Positions 6,754 to 15,926 of a DNA stretch of 64,000 nucleotides are shown piece after piece. The first letter of the stretch is position 1, and each line of letters begins with the position of its first letter. Under the pieces are notes generated by a model. The model had not been told where the DNA came from. It saw only the letters and a list, made by a program, of their open reading frames with translations, and ran no database searches. The stretch covers positions 124,001-188,000 of the forward strand of contig NZ_JAAORH010000001.1 in NCBI RefSeq assembly GCF_017696085.1, given 5' to 3'. The DNA is from Prochlorococcus marinus XMU1410. GTDB lineage: Bacteria; Cyanobacteriota; Cyanobacteriia; PCC-6307; Cyanobiaceae. The position numbers and the translations under genes were made by a program.

Positions 6754-9057
6754 TTAATCCAAAGATAAAGCATTAATTACAACTGTAATAGAGCTTATAG
6801 CCATCAATAATGCTGCTATTGAGGGAGTAAGAAGAATACCGTATTTAGGGAATAAAATGCCGGCGGCTAAAGGTATAGCTAGTAAGTTGTAACTAAAAGC
6901 CCATATTAGATTTTGCTTTATTTTTCTTATAGTTTTTTTTGCAAGATTTAAGGCGTAGGGTAATCCATTTAGTTGATCTCCCATTAAGACTAAATCTGCA
7001 TTTGCCTTGGCTATTTGAGTACCTGATCCTACTGCAATTCCTAAGTCTGAGGATGCTAAGGCTGGGACATCATTAATACCATCACCAATCATTGCTACTT
7101 TATTATTAATTTGTAAATTTTCTATAATCTTTAGCTTCATTTCAGGAAGAAGATCCCATTTTACTTCTGTTTCTTTACAACCAATTTTTTTTGCTAAAGC
7201 TAAAACTGTTTGTTTCCTATCGCCACTTAAAATGTTAATTTTAAATTTGTTTTCTCTTAAATCTTGAACCGTTTTAATTGAATCATCTCTGAGTAAATCT
7301 CCGAGCAAAATAAAGCCTAATAACTTATCTTTAATACTGACTCCAATGATAGTGTTCGTTTTTGTTTCTTCATTTTCAATTACTTTTTTTGCATCACTAT
7401 CAATAATTATTCCTTTGCTTAGTAGCCATTCAATATTTCCAATATTAATAAGTCCATCAATTGATTCAAGTTCTCCAGAAATACCTCGCCCTGAATGAGT
7501 AAAAATTTTTTTTATTGGGAATAAACTTAAATTTTGCTTTTTTGCCTCTTGAATTAAGGCCTCTGCGATTGGATGTCTGCTTTCCTTTTCTAAACTGGCA
7601 GCTATTTTTAATAAAAAAGAATGATCATCATTATTTTTGTAATCAACAACGAAAGGCTTACCTTTTGTTAAAGTGCCTGTCTTGTCAAAAATAATTTGAT
7701 TAATTTTTGAAGCCATCTCTATTTTATCCCCGCCTTTAAATAAAACCCCTTTTTTTGCGGCTTTACCTGATGCAACAGTGATTACAGTTGGGGTGGCTAA
7801 ACCTAATGCACAAGGACAAGCTATCACTAAAACCGCAATTGATAATTGAATTGCTAAACTCAGGAAATTCTCAGCATTACTACCAAGCGAACTGTGAAGT
7901 GTATGGCTTGATTGAGCGATTAATTGATGCTTGTGACTTAATAAATCAGGCCATATGTTTCTTGCACCCTTCCACCAAAAGAAGAAGGTTAAAGTAGCAA
8001 AAATAAGTACAAAGTAAGTAAATTTACCTGCAATTTCATCAGCAATCCTTTGAATGCGTGGTTTTCTAGCGTTTACAGACTCAATAAGATTTACTAGTTT
8101 TGCAAGAGAAGAATCTCCTCCGACCTTTTTTACTTTAAGTCTAAGCGTTGAATTAAGATTTAAAGACCCACTGGATAGATTTTCGCCTTCTTTTACTTCT
8201 ATAGGTTTGGATTCTCCAGTAATATGTGAAACATCAACATATGAATTACCTCGGGTAACAATGCAGTCAGCAGGTACTCTGTCTCCTGCCAAAACTTGAA
8301 TCTCTTGATCAGGTCTTAAAGCGTTCACTCTTATTGACTTTATTTGATTGTCTTCTGTGCAGATATTTGCCATTTCAGGTTGAAGATCTAATAATTCTCC
8401 AATGGATGAACCAGTTTGATATCTTGCTCTCTCTTCTAAGTAACGCCCAATCAGTATGAAGCCTAAGAGCATAACTGGCTCATTAAAAAAACAAGGAAAA
8501 CCAGTGGCAGGAAATACTAAGGATAGAAGACTTGTTGTATATGCGCTAATTACTCCAAGAGCTACTAAAGAATCCATATCGGGATGGTTCCTAATAAATG
8601 ATTTAAATCCATTAATTATTATTCCTCTACCAGGAAATAATAGAGCTAACGTTGCTAATGAAGCATGAAAAAATATATTACCTAATATTGGAAAATTTAT
8701 ATATCTTCCTTCTGCCAGATGACCTAATCCAGAAAATAATAAAAGTAATAGGGCAAAAGTTAGTTTTTTCCATTGATTATTCCATTTCTTTTTTTTTTCT
8801 AATTCTGCTTTATTTATTTTTTTTGAAAAATCATTTATGTAAATCTTTGATGGGAAACCATTCTCTTTTAGATTTTCGAGAACTGATTCTATTTCTATGT
8901 TTTTCTGTGTAATTTCAAAATAAGCACTTTCAGTAAGCAAGTTAACAGAAACATTTTCAATACCATCAGAATTATTCAATATTTTTTCAACAGTACTAAC
9001 ACAACCTCCGCACTTCATTCCTGTAACGCTTAGTTGAATGCTCTTCATATTTTTCAC
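6754..9057 (-). CDS. Heavy-metal (copper-type) P1B-ATPase
   Basis: This is a 767-residue P-type ATPase. An N-terminal heavy-metal domain carries GMKCGGC (C16, C19). TGES lies at 280-283, the CPC metal-site motif at 414-416, the phosphorylation site DKTGT at 458-462, the HP motif near 495 and GDGINDVPAL near 661. About eight membrane helices are expected. The CPC and CxxC motifs indicate monovalent copper transport, as in CtaA (plasma membrane) and PacS (thylakoid) of other cyanobacteria, which supply plastocyanin and oxidase. Sequence alone does not decide between the two. It leads an operon with tmk and holB, an unrelated pairing typical of compact genomes. Confidence 0.92.
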   Translation of the reverse strand: MKNMKSIQLSVTGMKCGGCVSTVEKILNNSDGIENVSVNLLTESAYFEITQKNIEIESVLENLKENGFPSKIYINDFSKKINKAELEKKKKWNNQWKKLTFALLLLLFSGLGHLAEGRYINFPILGNIFFHASLATLALLFPGRGIIINGFKSFIRNHPDMDSLVALGVISAYTTSLLSLVFPATGFPCFFNEPVMLLGFILIGRYLEERARYQTGSSIGELLDLQPEMANICTEDNQIKSIRVNALRPDQEIQVLAGDRVPADCIVTRGNSYVDVSHITGESKPIEVKEGENLSSGSLNLNSTLRLKVKKVGGDSSLAKLVNLIESVNARKPRIQRIADEIAGKFTYFVLIFATLTFFFWWKGARNIWPDLLSHKHQLIAQSSHTLHSSLGSNAENFLSLAIQLSIAVLVIACPCALGLATPTVITVASGKAAKKGVLFKGGDKIEMASKINQIIFDKTGTLTKGKPFVVDYKNNDDHSFLLKIAASLEKESRHPIAEALIQEAKKQNLSLFPIKKIFTHSGRGISGELESIDGLINIGNIEWLLSKGIIIDSDAKKVIENEETKTNTIIGVSIKDKLLGFILLGDLLRDDSIKTVQDLRENKFKINILSGDRKQTVLALAKKIGCKETEVKWDLLPEMKLKIIENLQINNKVAMIGDGINDVPALASSDLGIAVGSGTQIAKANADLVLMGDQLNGLPYALNLAKKTIRKIKQNLIWAFSYNLLAIPLAAGILFPKYGILLTPSIAALLMAISSITVVINALSLD

Positions 9058-9170
9058 AATAGAAGCAAATTAATGCTTGACTTTATAATTAACTATAATA
9101 ATAAATGTAATAGACTTTTTAAATAGTTATTTTTTTAAATTACTATATTAATTTTATTAGATTTTGAGCA

Positions 9171-9692
9171 GTGCCTAGTAATCAAAACAGAGACAATTTT
9201 ATTGATAAAGCTTTTACAGTAATTGCTGAATCTATTGTAAAAATAATGCCTATCGCTGAGAAAGAAAAAAAGGCATATATTTACTATAGAGATGGCTTAG
9301 CTGCACAAAATAATGGGGATTATTCGGAAGCATTAGAGTATTACAAAGAGAGCTTACTGCTTGAAGAAAATAAAATTGATAGGGGTGAGACTTTAAAAAA
9401 TATGGCAATTATTTATATGAGTAACGGTGAAGAGGATTTGTCTATTGAAACTTATGAAAAAGCATTAGTAGAAAATCCCAAACAGCCATCATGCTTGAAA
9501 AATATAGGTTTAATTTATGAAAAAAGGGGAAGATATGCTGAGCAAAATGGTGATTTAGATCAGAGAGATATTTGGTTTGATAAAGCTTCTGAAGTCTGGT
9601 CTAAAGCAGTGAGACTTTATCCAGGTGGGTATTTAGATATTGAGAATTGGTTGAAAAACTCAGGCAGAAGCTCAATTGATATGTACCTTTGA
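9171..9692 (+). CDS. ycf3: Photosystem I assembly protein Ycf3
   Basis: This 173-residue tetratricopeptide protein acts at the thylakoid surface as a chaperone for PsaA/PsaB assembly. It starts [23 protein letters not shown], highly typical of Ycf3, and has three TPR units: [39 protein letters not shown] and [16 protein letters not shown]. The start is GTG at 9171; no in-frame ATG lies close by. It converges on radA with only four bases between the stops. Confidence 0.95.
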   Translation: MPSNQNRDNFIDKAFTVIAESIVKIMPIAEKEKKAYIYYRDGLAAQNNGDYSEALEYYKESLLLEENKIDRGETLKNMAIIYMSNGEEDLSIETYEKALVENPKQPSCLKNIGLIYEKRGRYAEQNGDLDQRDIWFDKASEVWSKAVRLYPGGYLDIENWLKNSGRSSIDMYL

Positions 9693-9696
9693 TTTT

Positions 9697-11058
9697 TTAT
9701 TTTGATAAAGAATAAACAACTGCTTCTTTAATATTTGATATCTCTTTGATATTTATTAAATTTTGAAAATTATTATTCAATTCCCCATCTAATTTTGGCA
9801 CTACGATATTTTTGATCCCTAGTCTTACAGCTTCTTCTATCTTTGTCCGAAGGTTATTTGATTCTCTAACCTGACCGCTCAAACCCAATTCCCCAATAAA
9901 TGAGCTATTTGCCAAAGGAGGAATATTTTTCAAACTTGATAAAATTGATATTGCTACACCTAAGTCAGATGATGGATCATTAATCTCAAAACCTCCGCCA
10001 GTAGCTACATAACAATCAAATTCAGATAATTTTATCCCTACGTGTTTTTCAATAACAGCTAGAATTTGATGCAATCTATTTATGCTTATTCCAGTTGTAG
10101 TACGACGTGGGTTACTGTAGAAAGTTTTATTTACCAGTGCTTGTATATCAACTGCTAATGGTCGAGTGCCTTCATTTGTAATAGTAGTTGTTACACCTGA
10201 AATATTTTCTTTGTTTGTAAAAATTGAACTTGGGTTTTTTATTTCTCGTAAACCCTCTTCAAGCATTTCAAAAATTCCGATCTCGAAGGTCGATCCAAAT
10301 CGATTTTTTATGCTTCTTAGTAATCTATGTGAGGAAATATTATCTCCTTCAAAGTTTATTACTGTATCAACTAAATGCTCTAGGGTTTTAGGGCCAGCTA
10401 AAGCACCATCTTTGGTTACATGACCAATGATTAAAAGAGCAATATTATTGTCTTTGGCAAGATTTTGCAGTTCAGATGAACATTCTCTAACTTGAGAAAC
10501 TGATCCTGGAGAACTTTGCATTTCATGATTATGGATGGCTTGAATACTATCAATAATTGCGAAACTTGGATTTACACGTTTGATCTCTTCAATAATTAGG
10601 AATAAATTGGTTTCTGCGAAAATTTGTAAATCAATACTTTTTTGATTTAATCTTTCCCATCTAATTTTTACTTGTTCTAAAGATTCTTCTGCAGTTATAT
10701 ATAAAACTTTCTCATTAAGAGATATTTTACCTGCTGATTGAAGAACTATTGTGCTTTTACCTATACCTGGTTCTCCTCCTAGTAAAACAACAGATCCAGG
10801 AACTATTCCACCACCAAGCACTCGATCAAATTCTTTAAAACCACTTGTAAATCTTGATATTTTTTTTGATGAAATCTCGTTAAATGATATAGATTTTTTA
10901 TTATTTTTTGTATTTTTTATTTCTTGATATTTAGATCTCTTATTTTTTATTTCTTCAACAATAGAATTCCATGAGTTGCAATTTAGGCATTTCCCAAAGT
11001 ATTGAGAAGTTTCAGATCCGCAATTCTGACAAATAAAAGTAGATAATTTGCTAGACAT
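9697..11058 (-). CDS. radA: DNA repair protein RadA/Sms
   Basis: The 453-residue RecA-like branch-migration ATPase processes recombination intermediates. An N-terminal C4 zinc finger (C10, C13, C24, C27) is followed by Walker A GGEPGIGKST at 94-103 and the RadA-specific KNRFGST motif near residue 256. A Lon-protease-like C-terminal domain includes ATGGGFEI and SSDLGVAISILSS. Length and domain order are normal. It converges with ycf3 and diverges from rpaB across about 107 bases. Confidence 0.96.
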   Translation of the reverse strand: MSSKLSTFICQNCGSETSQYFGKCLNCNSWNSIVEEIKNKRSKYQEIKNTKNNKKSISFNEISSKKISRFTSGFKEFDRVLGGGIVPGSVVLLGGEPGIGKSTIVLQSAGKISLNEKVLYITAEESLEQVKIRWERLNQKSIDLQIFAETNLFLIIEEIKRVNPSFAIIDSIQAIHNHEMQSSPGSVSQVRECSSELQNLAKDNNIALLIIGHVTKDGALAGPKTLEHLVDTVINFEGDNISSHRLLRSIKNRFGSTFEIGIFEMLEEGLREIKNPSSIFTNKENISGVTTTITNEGTRPLAVDIQALVNKTFYSNPRRTTTGISINRLHQILAVIEKHVGIKLSEFDCYVATGGGFEINDPSSDLGVAISILSSLKNIPPLANSSFIGELGLSGQVRESNNLRTKIEEAVRLGIKNIVVPKLDGELNNNFQNLINIKEISNIKEAVVYSLSK

Positions 11059-11165
11059 TTAGTCTCTGAATGAAGTAATGGAACTAGAATGTTTGGGATA
11101 TTGCCCCTCTACAAGTTAGATTAGGTTAATAATAAATTCTCTTACTGATTAGCTAATAGAAACAA

Positions 11166-11912
11166 ATGGCTCTATCTAGTCAAACTAAAGAAACTATACT
11201 TGTCGCCGATGACGAGGCGAGTATTAGAAGAATTCTGGAGACACGTCTCTCCATGATTGGCTACAAAGTTGTAACTGCAAGTGATGGCAAAGAAGCACTA
11301 AAGTTATTTAAAGATTATGAACCTGATTTAGTAGTACTTGATGTCATGATGCCAAAGCTAGATGGTTATGGAGTTTGTCAAGAGTTAAGGAAAGATTCTG
11401 ATGTTCCAATTGTTATGTTAACTGCATTAGGAGATGTTGCAGATAGGATAACAGGTTTAGAATTAGGGGCTGATGATTACGTAGTAAAACCATTTAGTCC
11501 AAAGGAGTTAGAAGCTAGAATTAGGTGCGTTCTTAGAAGAATCGACAAAGAGCAAATTCCTGGAATGCCTAATTCAGGATTAATTTTGGTTACCGATATA
11601 AAAATTGATACAAATCGAAGACAAGTTTTTAAAAGCGATGAGAGAATAAGATTAACTGGAATGGAATTTAGTCTCTTAGAGCTTTTGGTAAGTAGGTCAG
11701 GAGAGCCATTTAGTAGAGGAGAGATTTTGAAAGAGGTTTGGGGATATACTCCCGAGAGACATGTAGATACAAGAGTTGTTGATGTTCATATATCAAGATT
11801 AAGATCAAAATTGGAGGCTGATCCAGCAAACCCAGAATTGATATTGACAGCAAGGGGTACAGGATATCTTTTTCAACGGATTGTTGATATTGCTCCTTTT
11901 GATGGTAAATAA
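11166..11912 (+). CDS. rpaB: Two-component response regulator RpaB, OmpR/PhoB family
   Basis: This 248-residue regulator has receiver residues D15-D16, D59 in VVLDVMMP, T86 and K108, then an OmpR-type DNA-binding domain with [12 protein letters not shown] and VDVHISRLRSKLE. The wording, for example ETRLSMIGYKVVTA and LGDVADRITGLELGADDYVVKPF, is characteristic of cyanobacterial RpaB. RpaB controls high-light-responsive and photosystem genes, works with the Hik33/NblS kinase, and binds HLR1 elements. Its stop codon is followed immediately by the plsX start at 11913, so regulator and lipid genes are very likely one transcript. Confidence 0.95.
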   Translation: MALSSQTKETILVADDEASIRRILETRLSMIGYKVVTASDGKEALKLFKDYEPDLVVLDVMMPKLDGYGVCQELRKDSDVPIVMLTALGDVADRITGLELGADDYVVKPFSPKELEARIRCVLRRIDKEQIPGMPNSGLILVTDIKIDTNRRQVFKSDERIRLTGMEFSLLELLVSRSGEPFSRGEILKEVWGYTPERHVDTRVVDVHISRLRSKLEADPANPELILTARGTGYLFQRIVDIAPFDGK

Positions 11913-13319
11913 ATGGGGAAAGAAACAGCGCAAAAAATTAACAAGTCCAGAGCTATTAGGAGATTAGTGATTTGGTATAAAAGAAATTCAGCTGTAACTT
12001 CTATTGTTGATACTGCTGCTAGTTCTGCAGCAACCGCTAGTAATGTTGCGGGTAATATGGTTTCTGGTGCTGGCTCTGTTGTTAGCACAGCTAGTAATGT
12101 TGCAGGTAATGTTGCAGGTAATGTGGTTTCAAGCGCTGAATCTGTTGTGAGTACTGCCAGCACTGTTGTTTCAAATGCTAGTTCAATAGCTAAAAATACA
12201 TTACAACCATTAGTTTTTGACCCATTAAAAAGATTACAAAATAACGATAATATTTTAGATAGGCTTGAGGAATCTCAATCTAAAAGAATTTGGATCGCAG
12301 TTGATGGGATGGGTGGAGATTATGCTCCTGGTCCAATTCTTGAGGGTTGCCTAGAAGCAATAAGTAGATTTCCAATAAATATAAAGTTTGTCGGCAAAAT
12401 TGAAAAAGTTAAGGATGCAGCAGAAAAAAATGGTTTAGCTGAATTATTAGAAAATGAAATAGATAATAATCGTCTTGAATTAATTGATAGTGGAGAGCCT
12501 ATTGGGATGAATGAAGAAGCTACCGCAGTTAGAAAAAGGAAAAATGCAAGTATAAACGTTGCAATGGATTTAGTGAGAAATAATAAAGCTGAAGCTGTCT
12601 ACTCCGCGGGTAATTCAGGCGCCATGATGGCTTCTGCCATATTTAGAATTGGGAGATTAAAAGGGATTGAGAGACCAGCTATAGGAGCATTGTTTCCAAC
12701 AAGGGATCAAACTCGCCCGGTATTAGTTTTAGATGTCGGAGCAAATACTGATTGTAAGCCATCTTATCTGCATCAATTTGCTCTTCTAGGCAATATTTAT
12801 GCAAAAGATGTCTTACAAGTACAAAAACCAAGAATTGGCCTATTAAATATTGGAGAAGAAGAATGTAAAGGTAATGATTTATCCTTAAAAACATTTGAAT
12901 TATTATCTTCTGAAAAAAGTTTTGATTTTGGAGGTAATTGTGAAGGGAGAGATGTATTATCAGGAAGTTTCGACGTAGTAGTCTGTGATGGATTTACTGG
13001 GAATATACTATTGAAATTTCTTGAATCAGTGGGAGGAGTTTTATTAGATATTTTGAGATCTGAGTTGCCACGTGGAAGGCGGGGGAAAGTTGGTTCAGCT
13101 TTTTTAAAAAGTAATCTACTTAGAATTAAGAAAAGGTTAGATCATGCCGAACATGGAGGAGCTTTATTACTTGGGGTGAATGGTATTTGCGTTATTGGTC
13201 ATGGAAGTAGCAAATCTTTATCAGTAGTTAGTGCTCTTCGCTTGGCTCACTCTGCAGTGAATCATGGTGTTATGGACAATTTAAATCAACTGCAAAAGCT
13301 TCAAGTTTTAAATTCATAA
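11913..13319 (+). CDS. plsX: Phosphate acyltransferase PlsX with a repeat-rich N-terminal extension
   Basis: The core, from about residue 125 (IWIAVDGMGGDYAPGPILEG) to 468, is PlsX, which makes acyl-phosphate from acyl-ACP for phospholipid synthesis. It contains AVYSAGNSGAMMA and LDVGANTDCKP. Ahead of it lies an unusual extension of about 124 residues: a basic start (KSRAIRRLVIWYKRN), then an Ala/Ser/Val/Asn stretch with imperfect 18-22-residue repeats beginning ASNVAGN at residues 42 and 60. The start at 11913 directly follows the rpaB stop; a later start cannot be excluded. The extension may be an amphipathic membrane-binding segment, which is inference. The fabH, fabD and plsC genes follow. 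Confidence 0.93.
   Translation: MGKETAQKINKSRAIRRLVIWYKRNSAVTSIVDTAASSAATASNVAGNMVSGAGSVVSTASNVAGNVAGNVVSSAESVVSTASTVVSNASSIAKNTLQPLVFDPLKRLQNNDNILDRLEESQSKRIWIAVDGMGGDYAPGPILEGCLEAISRFPINIKFVGKIEKVKDAAEKNGLAELLENEIDNNRLELIDSGEPIGMNEEATAVRKRKNASINVAMDLVRNNKAEAVYSAGNSGAMMASAIFRIGRLKGIERPAIGALFPTRDQTRPVLVLDVGANTDCKPSYLHQFALLGNIYAKDVLQVQKPRIGLLNIGEEECKGNDLSLKTFELLSSEKSFDFGGNCEGRDVLSGSFDVVVCDGFTGNILLKFLESVGGVLLDILRSELPRGRRGKVGSAFLKSNLLRIKKRLDHAEHGGALLLGVNGICVIGHGSSKSLSVVSALRLAHSAVNHGVMDNLNQLQKLQVLNS
12036..12160 (+). repeat. In-frame 54-66 bp tandem repeat within plsX
   Basis: Unit one starts GCTAGTAATGTTGC at 12036. Unit two starts with the same 14 bases at 12090, exactly 54 bp (18 codons) later, and is lengthened to 66 bp by an internal duplication of GTTGCAGGTAAT. 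A third, diverged partial unit follows. All lie in the N-terminal extension, and the reading frame is kept. Copy number may vary between strains. Confidence 0.7.
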
Positions 13320-13328
13320 AACATATTG

Positions 13329-13348
13329 AGTCAAATTTATGTTTGACT
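13329..13348. other. Perfect 7-bp inverted repeat between plsX and fabH
   Basis: AGTCAAA (13329-13335) and TTTGACT (13342-13348) flank a 6-base AT spacer. It lies in the only sizeable gap of the rpaB-plsX-fabH-fabD-plsC group. There is no T-run after it, so a terminator is unlikely. It could be an operator or an RNA processing hairpin ahead of fabH. Confidence 0.4.
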
Positions 13349-13372
13349 AATATAAGTAACTAAAAAATTCTT

Positions 13373-14380
13373 TTGGAAGGAATAAATTTTAATCAGATTG
13401 GAGTGTCATTCAAGGGAAGCGGAAGTTACGTACCTGATCAAATCCTAACCAATCAAAAAATTAGTCAAAAGGTTGATACAAGCAATGAATGGATACAATC
13501 TAGAACTGGCATTTCTGAGAGAAGAATTTCTAGCGTAGAAGATAATGTTACTGAGATGGGTTATAAGGCTGCTCTAAATGCTATAGAAATGGCTAATTGG
13601 GATATTAAAACGATTGATTTGATTGTTTTAGCTACTTCAACTCCGCATGATTTATTTGGATCGGCCCCATCCATTCAAGCTAAATTAGGGGCAGCTAACT
13701 CTGTGGCTTTCGATTTAACTGCAGCTTGTAGTGGATTTTTATTTGCCTTAATAACAGCCTCACAATTTTTAAAAGGGGGTAGTTTTAAAAGGGCTATTGT
13801 TATTGGAGCAGATCAATTATCAAGTTTTGTTGATTGGAATGATAGAAGAAGTTGTATCCTCTTTGGAGATGGTGCCGGTGCATTAGCAATTGAAGCCACA
13901 AATGAATTTGATAATTTTATAGGTTTTGATATGAAAACTGATGGGGTAAGGGGTTCTTTTCTTAATCTTCCATCAAAAAAGAATAAGGATTCAATAGTTG
14001 ATGAAATTGACTTTTTAAATGGAGGTTTTTCTCCAATTCAGATGAATGGTCAGGAAGTTTATAAATTCGCAGTTAAAGAAGTTCCCCTAATTCTTAGAAA
14101 GTTGTTAAAAAAAATGAAATATAATTCTGATCAAGTTGATTGGCTCTTGCTGCATCAAGCTAATCAAAGAATATTGGATTCTGTAGGAGAAAGGTTAAAA
14201 ATACCCAGAGAAAAGATTCTTAGTAATTTAGAAAAATATGGCAATACGTCAGCAGCAACAATTCCACTAATGATGGATGAAGCTGTAAGAGATTATAGAA
14301 TTAAACAAAATGATATTATTGCTACAAGTGGTTTCGGTGCTGGGTTAAGTTGGGGTGCAGCCCTAATTAAATGGGGTTAA
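13373..14380 (+). CDS. fabH: Beta-ketoacyl-ACP synthase III
   Basis: The 335-residue condensing enzyme starts fatty acid synthesis from acetyl-CoA and malonyl-ACP. Counting from 13373, the catalytic triad is C119 (AACSGF), H261 (LLLHQAN) and N291 (YGNTSAA). The start is uncertain: TTG at 13373 or an in-frame GTG at 13403 just before the conserved SFKGSGSYVP. I keep TTG because the extra residues EGINFNQIG resemble annotated Prochlorococcus FabH. It is followed 18 bases later by fabD. Confidence 0.95.
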   Translation: MEGINFNQIGVSFKGSGSYVPDQILTNQKISQKVDTSNEWIQSRTGISERRISSVEDNVTEMGYKAALNAIEMANWDIKTIDLIVLATSTPHDLFGSAPSIQAKLGAANSVAFDLTAACSGFLFALITASQFLKGGSFKRAIVIGADQLSSFVDWNDRRSCILFGDGAGALAIEATNEFDNFIGFDMKTDGVRGSFLNLPSKKNKDSIVDEIDFLNGGFSPIQMNGQEVYKFAVKEVPLILRKLLKKMKYNSDQVDWLLLHQANQRILDSVGERLKIPREKILSNLEKYGNTSAATIPLMMDEAVRDYRIKQNDIIATSGFGAGLSWGAALIKWG

Positions 14381-14398
14381 AAACAAAATAGGAACATT

Positions 14399-15295
14399 AT
14401 GACAGTTGCATGGGTATTCCCTGGACAGGGTTCGCAAAAAATTGGAATGGCAAAACAAATTGAAAATTTGTCGATTACAAAAGAGAGGTTTAGTTATGCT
14501 TCAGAGATATTTGAGAGAAATTTATTTGAAATTTGCGAGTTAAATTCTGATCCAACAAATCCCCTTAGTGATTTGAATAATACAAGAAATACACAAATCT
14601 GCCTCTTTTTGGTTGAATCAATTTTATTAGATGCCTTAAAAGAAAATGGTTTTAAACCAACTTATGTTGCTGGGCACAGTCTGGGGGAAATAACCGCATT
14701 ATATTGTGCGGATGTGTTTTCATTCGAAGACTGCATATCACTAATAAAAGTAAGATCACAATTAATGTTAAATGCTGGGCAAGGATCTATGGCAGCAGTA
14801 ATTGGTTTTGATAGAAATGAACTTGATTTATTAGTCAAAAAAAGTAAAAGTGTTGTAATTGCCAATGATAATAGCTCTTCCCAAGTTGTTTTATCAGGAT
14901 CTAATGAAGAGTTAGACAATTTATCGAAAGAAATTTCTTGTAAAAGATTCCTAAAATTAAATGTTTCAGGAGCATTCCATTCACCATTCATGGATGCGGC
15001 TGCAGTTAAATTTTCTGAGTATTTAAAACAGATTAAGTTTAAAAATCCTTCTTTCCCAGTAATAAGTAATTATGAACCTTCATTATGTGACGATCCTGAT
15101 GAACTTAAAACCAGATTGGAAAATCAAATGTGTAATGGAGTGAGGTGGCGAGAAACTATGGATTTAATGGCAAAAGATAGTGATCTACATATTGTCGAAA
15201 TTGGCCCTTCTAATGTACTAAGCGGTTTAGCAAAAAGACATATGAAAGATTTAAAAATTTCTCAAGTTTCATCTTCTGATCAAATATCTTATTAA
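14399..15295 (+). CDS. fabD: Malonyl-CoA:ACP transacylase
   Basis: This 298-residue enzyme loads malonyl onto acyl carrier protein for chain elongation. FPGQGSQ lies at residues 7-13, the nucleophile S94 in AGHSLGE, and a catalytic histidine in SGAFHSPFM near 199. Length and motifs are normal. It sits between fabH and plsC in the rpaB-plsX-fabH-fabD-plsC run, so supply of acyl chains and their use in lipids appear co-expressed. Confidence 0.96.
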   Translation: MTVAWVFPGQGSQKIGMAKQIENLSITKERFSYASEIFERNLFEICELNSDPTNPLSDLNNTRNTQICLFLVESILLDALKENGFKPTYVAGHSLGEITALYCADVFSFEDCISLIKVRSQLMLNAGQGSMAAVIGFDRNELDLLVKKSKSVVIANDNSSSQVVLSGSNEELDNLSKEISCKRFLKLNVSGAFHSPFMDAAAVKFSEYLKQIKFKNPSFPVISNYEPSLCDDPDELKTRLENQMCNGVRWRETMDLMAKDSDLHIVEIGPSNVLSGLAKRHMKDLKISQVSSSDQISY

Positions 15296-15301
15296 ATTTG
15301 T

Positions 15302-15922
15302 ATGAAAAATCATATTATTCAAAAATTAATCTATGAATTAGTAAGCAAGCTTTTTGTATTTCCAATTTATAAATTTGTATTTAAAGGTAATTTAATAGGT
15401 AGAGAAAATATTCCGCAAAAAGATTCCTTTATTATGGTTTCTAATCATGGTTCTTTACTTGACCCTCCTTTGTTAGGACATGCACTTGGACGTAATATAT
15501 CTTTTATGGCCAAGGCGGAGCTTTTTAGAATCCCTTTCCTTGGCTTTATTATCAAGGCTTGTGGAGCGTATCCTGTAAAAAGAGGAATTGCTGATAAAAA
15601 CACAATTAAAACAGCATGTAAGAAATTATCAGATGATAATTGTATTGGAATTTTTATTGATGGCACTCGTCAAAAAAATGGTCGAGTGAATAAGCCCAAA
15701 CAAGGTGCAGCATTATTAGCCTTTAAAAATCAAAAATTATTATTGCCTGTTGCAATAGTTAATTCACATAGACTAATAAAATTTAGATGCTTTTTCCCTT
15801 TGTTTTCAAAAATAGTTATTAAAGTGGGGAAACCTGTCCAACCTCCACAAAGTTCTTCAAGACATGATCTGAATTCTGTAACAATGCACCTTCAAGATAA
15901 AATTAATAATTTGATTGGATGA
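15302..15922 (+). CDS. plsC: 1-acyl-sn-glycerol-3-phosphate acyltransferase
   Basis: This 206-residue acyltransferase of the PlsC family makes phosphatidic acid at the membrane. The HX4D motif is NHGSLLD (H49, D54). The second motif is FIDGTRQ at 118-124, where the usual acidic residue is D instead of E (FPEGTR in most). A hydrophobic N-terminus (LVSKLFVFPIYKFVF) may associate with the membrane. It begins six bases after the fabD stop and ends five bases before the stop of convergent tsaB. Confidence 0.92.
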   Translation: MKNHIIQKLIYELVSKLFVFPIYKFVFKGNLIGRENIPQKDSFIMVSNHGSLLDPPLLGHALGRNISFMAKAELFRIPFLGFIIKACGAYPVKRGIADKNTIKTACKKLSDDNCIGIFIDGTRQKNGRVNKPKQGAALLAFKNQKLLLPVAIVNSHRLIKFRCFFPLFSKIVIKVGKPVQPPQSSSRHDLNSVTMHLQDKINNLIG

Positions 15923-15926
15923 ATAT

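Noticed and set aside
7788-8912. Several 70-86 residue plus-strand frames opposite the P-ATPase
   Set aside because: They are shadows of a well-conserved gene, with no start signal or recognisable protein features.
11873-12163. A 96-residue minus-strand frame rich in Ala, Thr, Leu and Pro
   Set aside because: It is the complement of the plsX repeat extension; its repeats simply mirror the coding strand.
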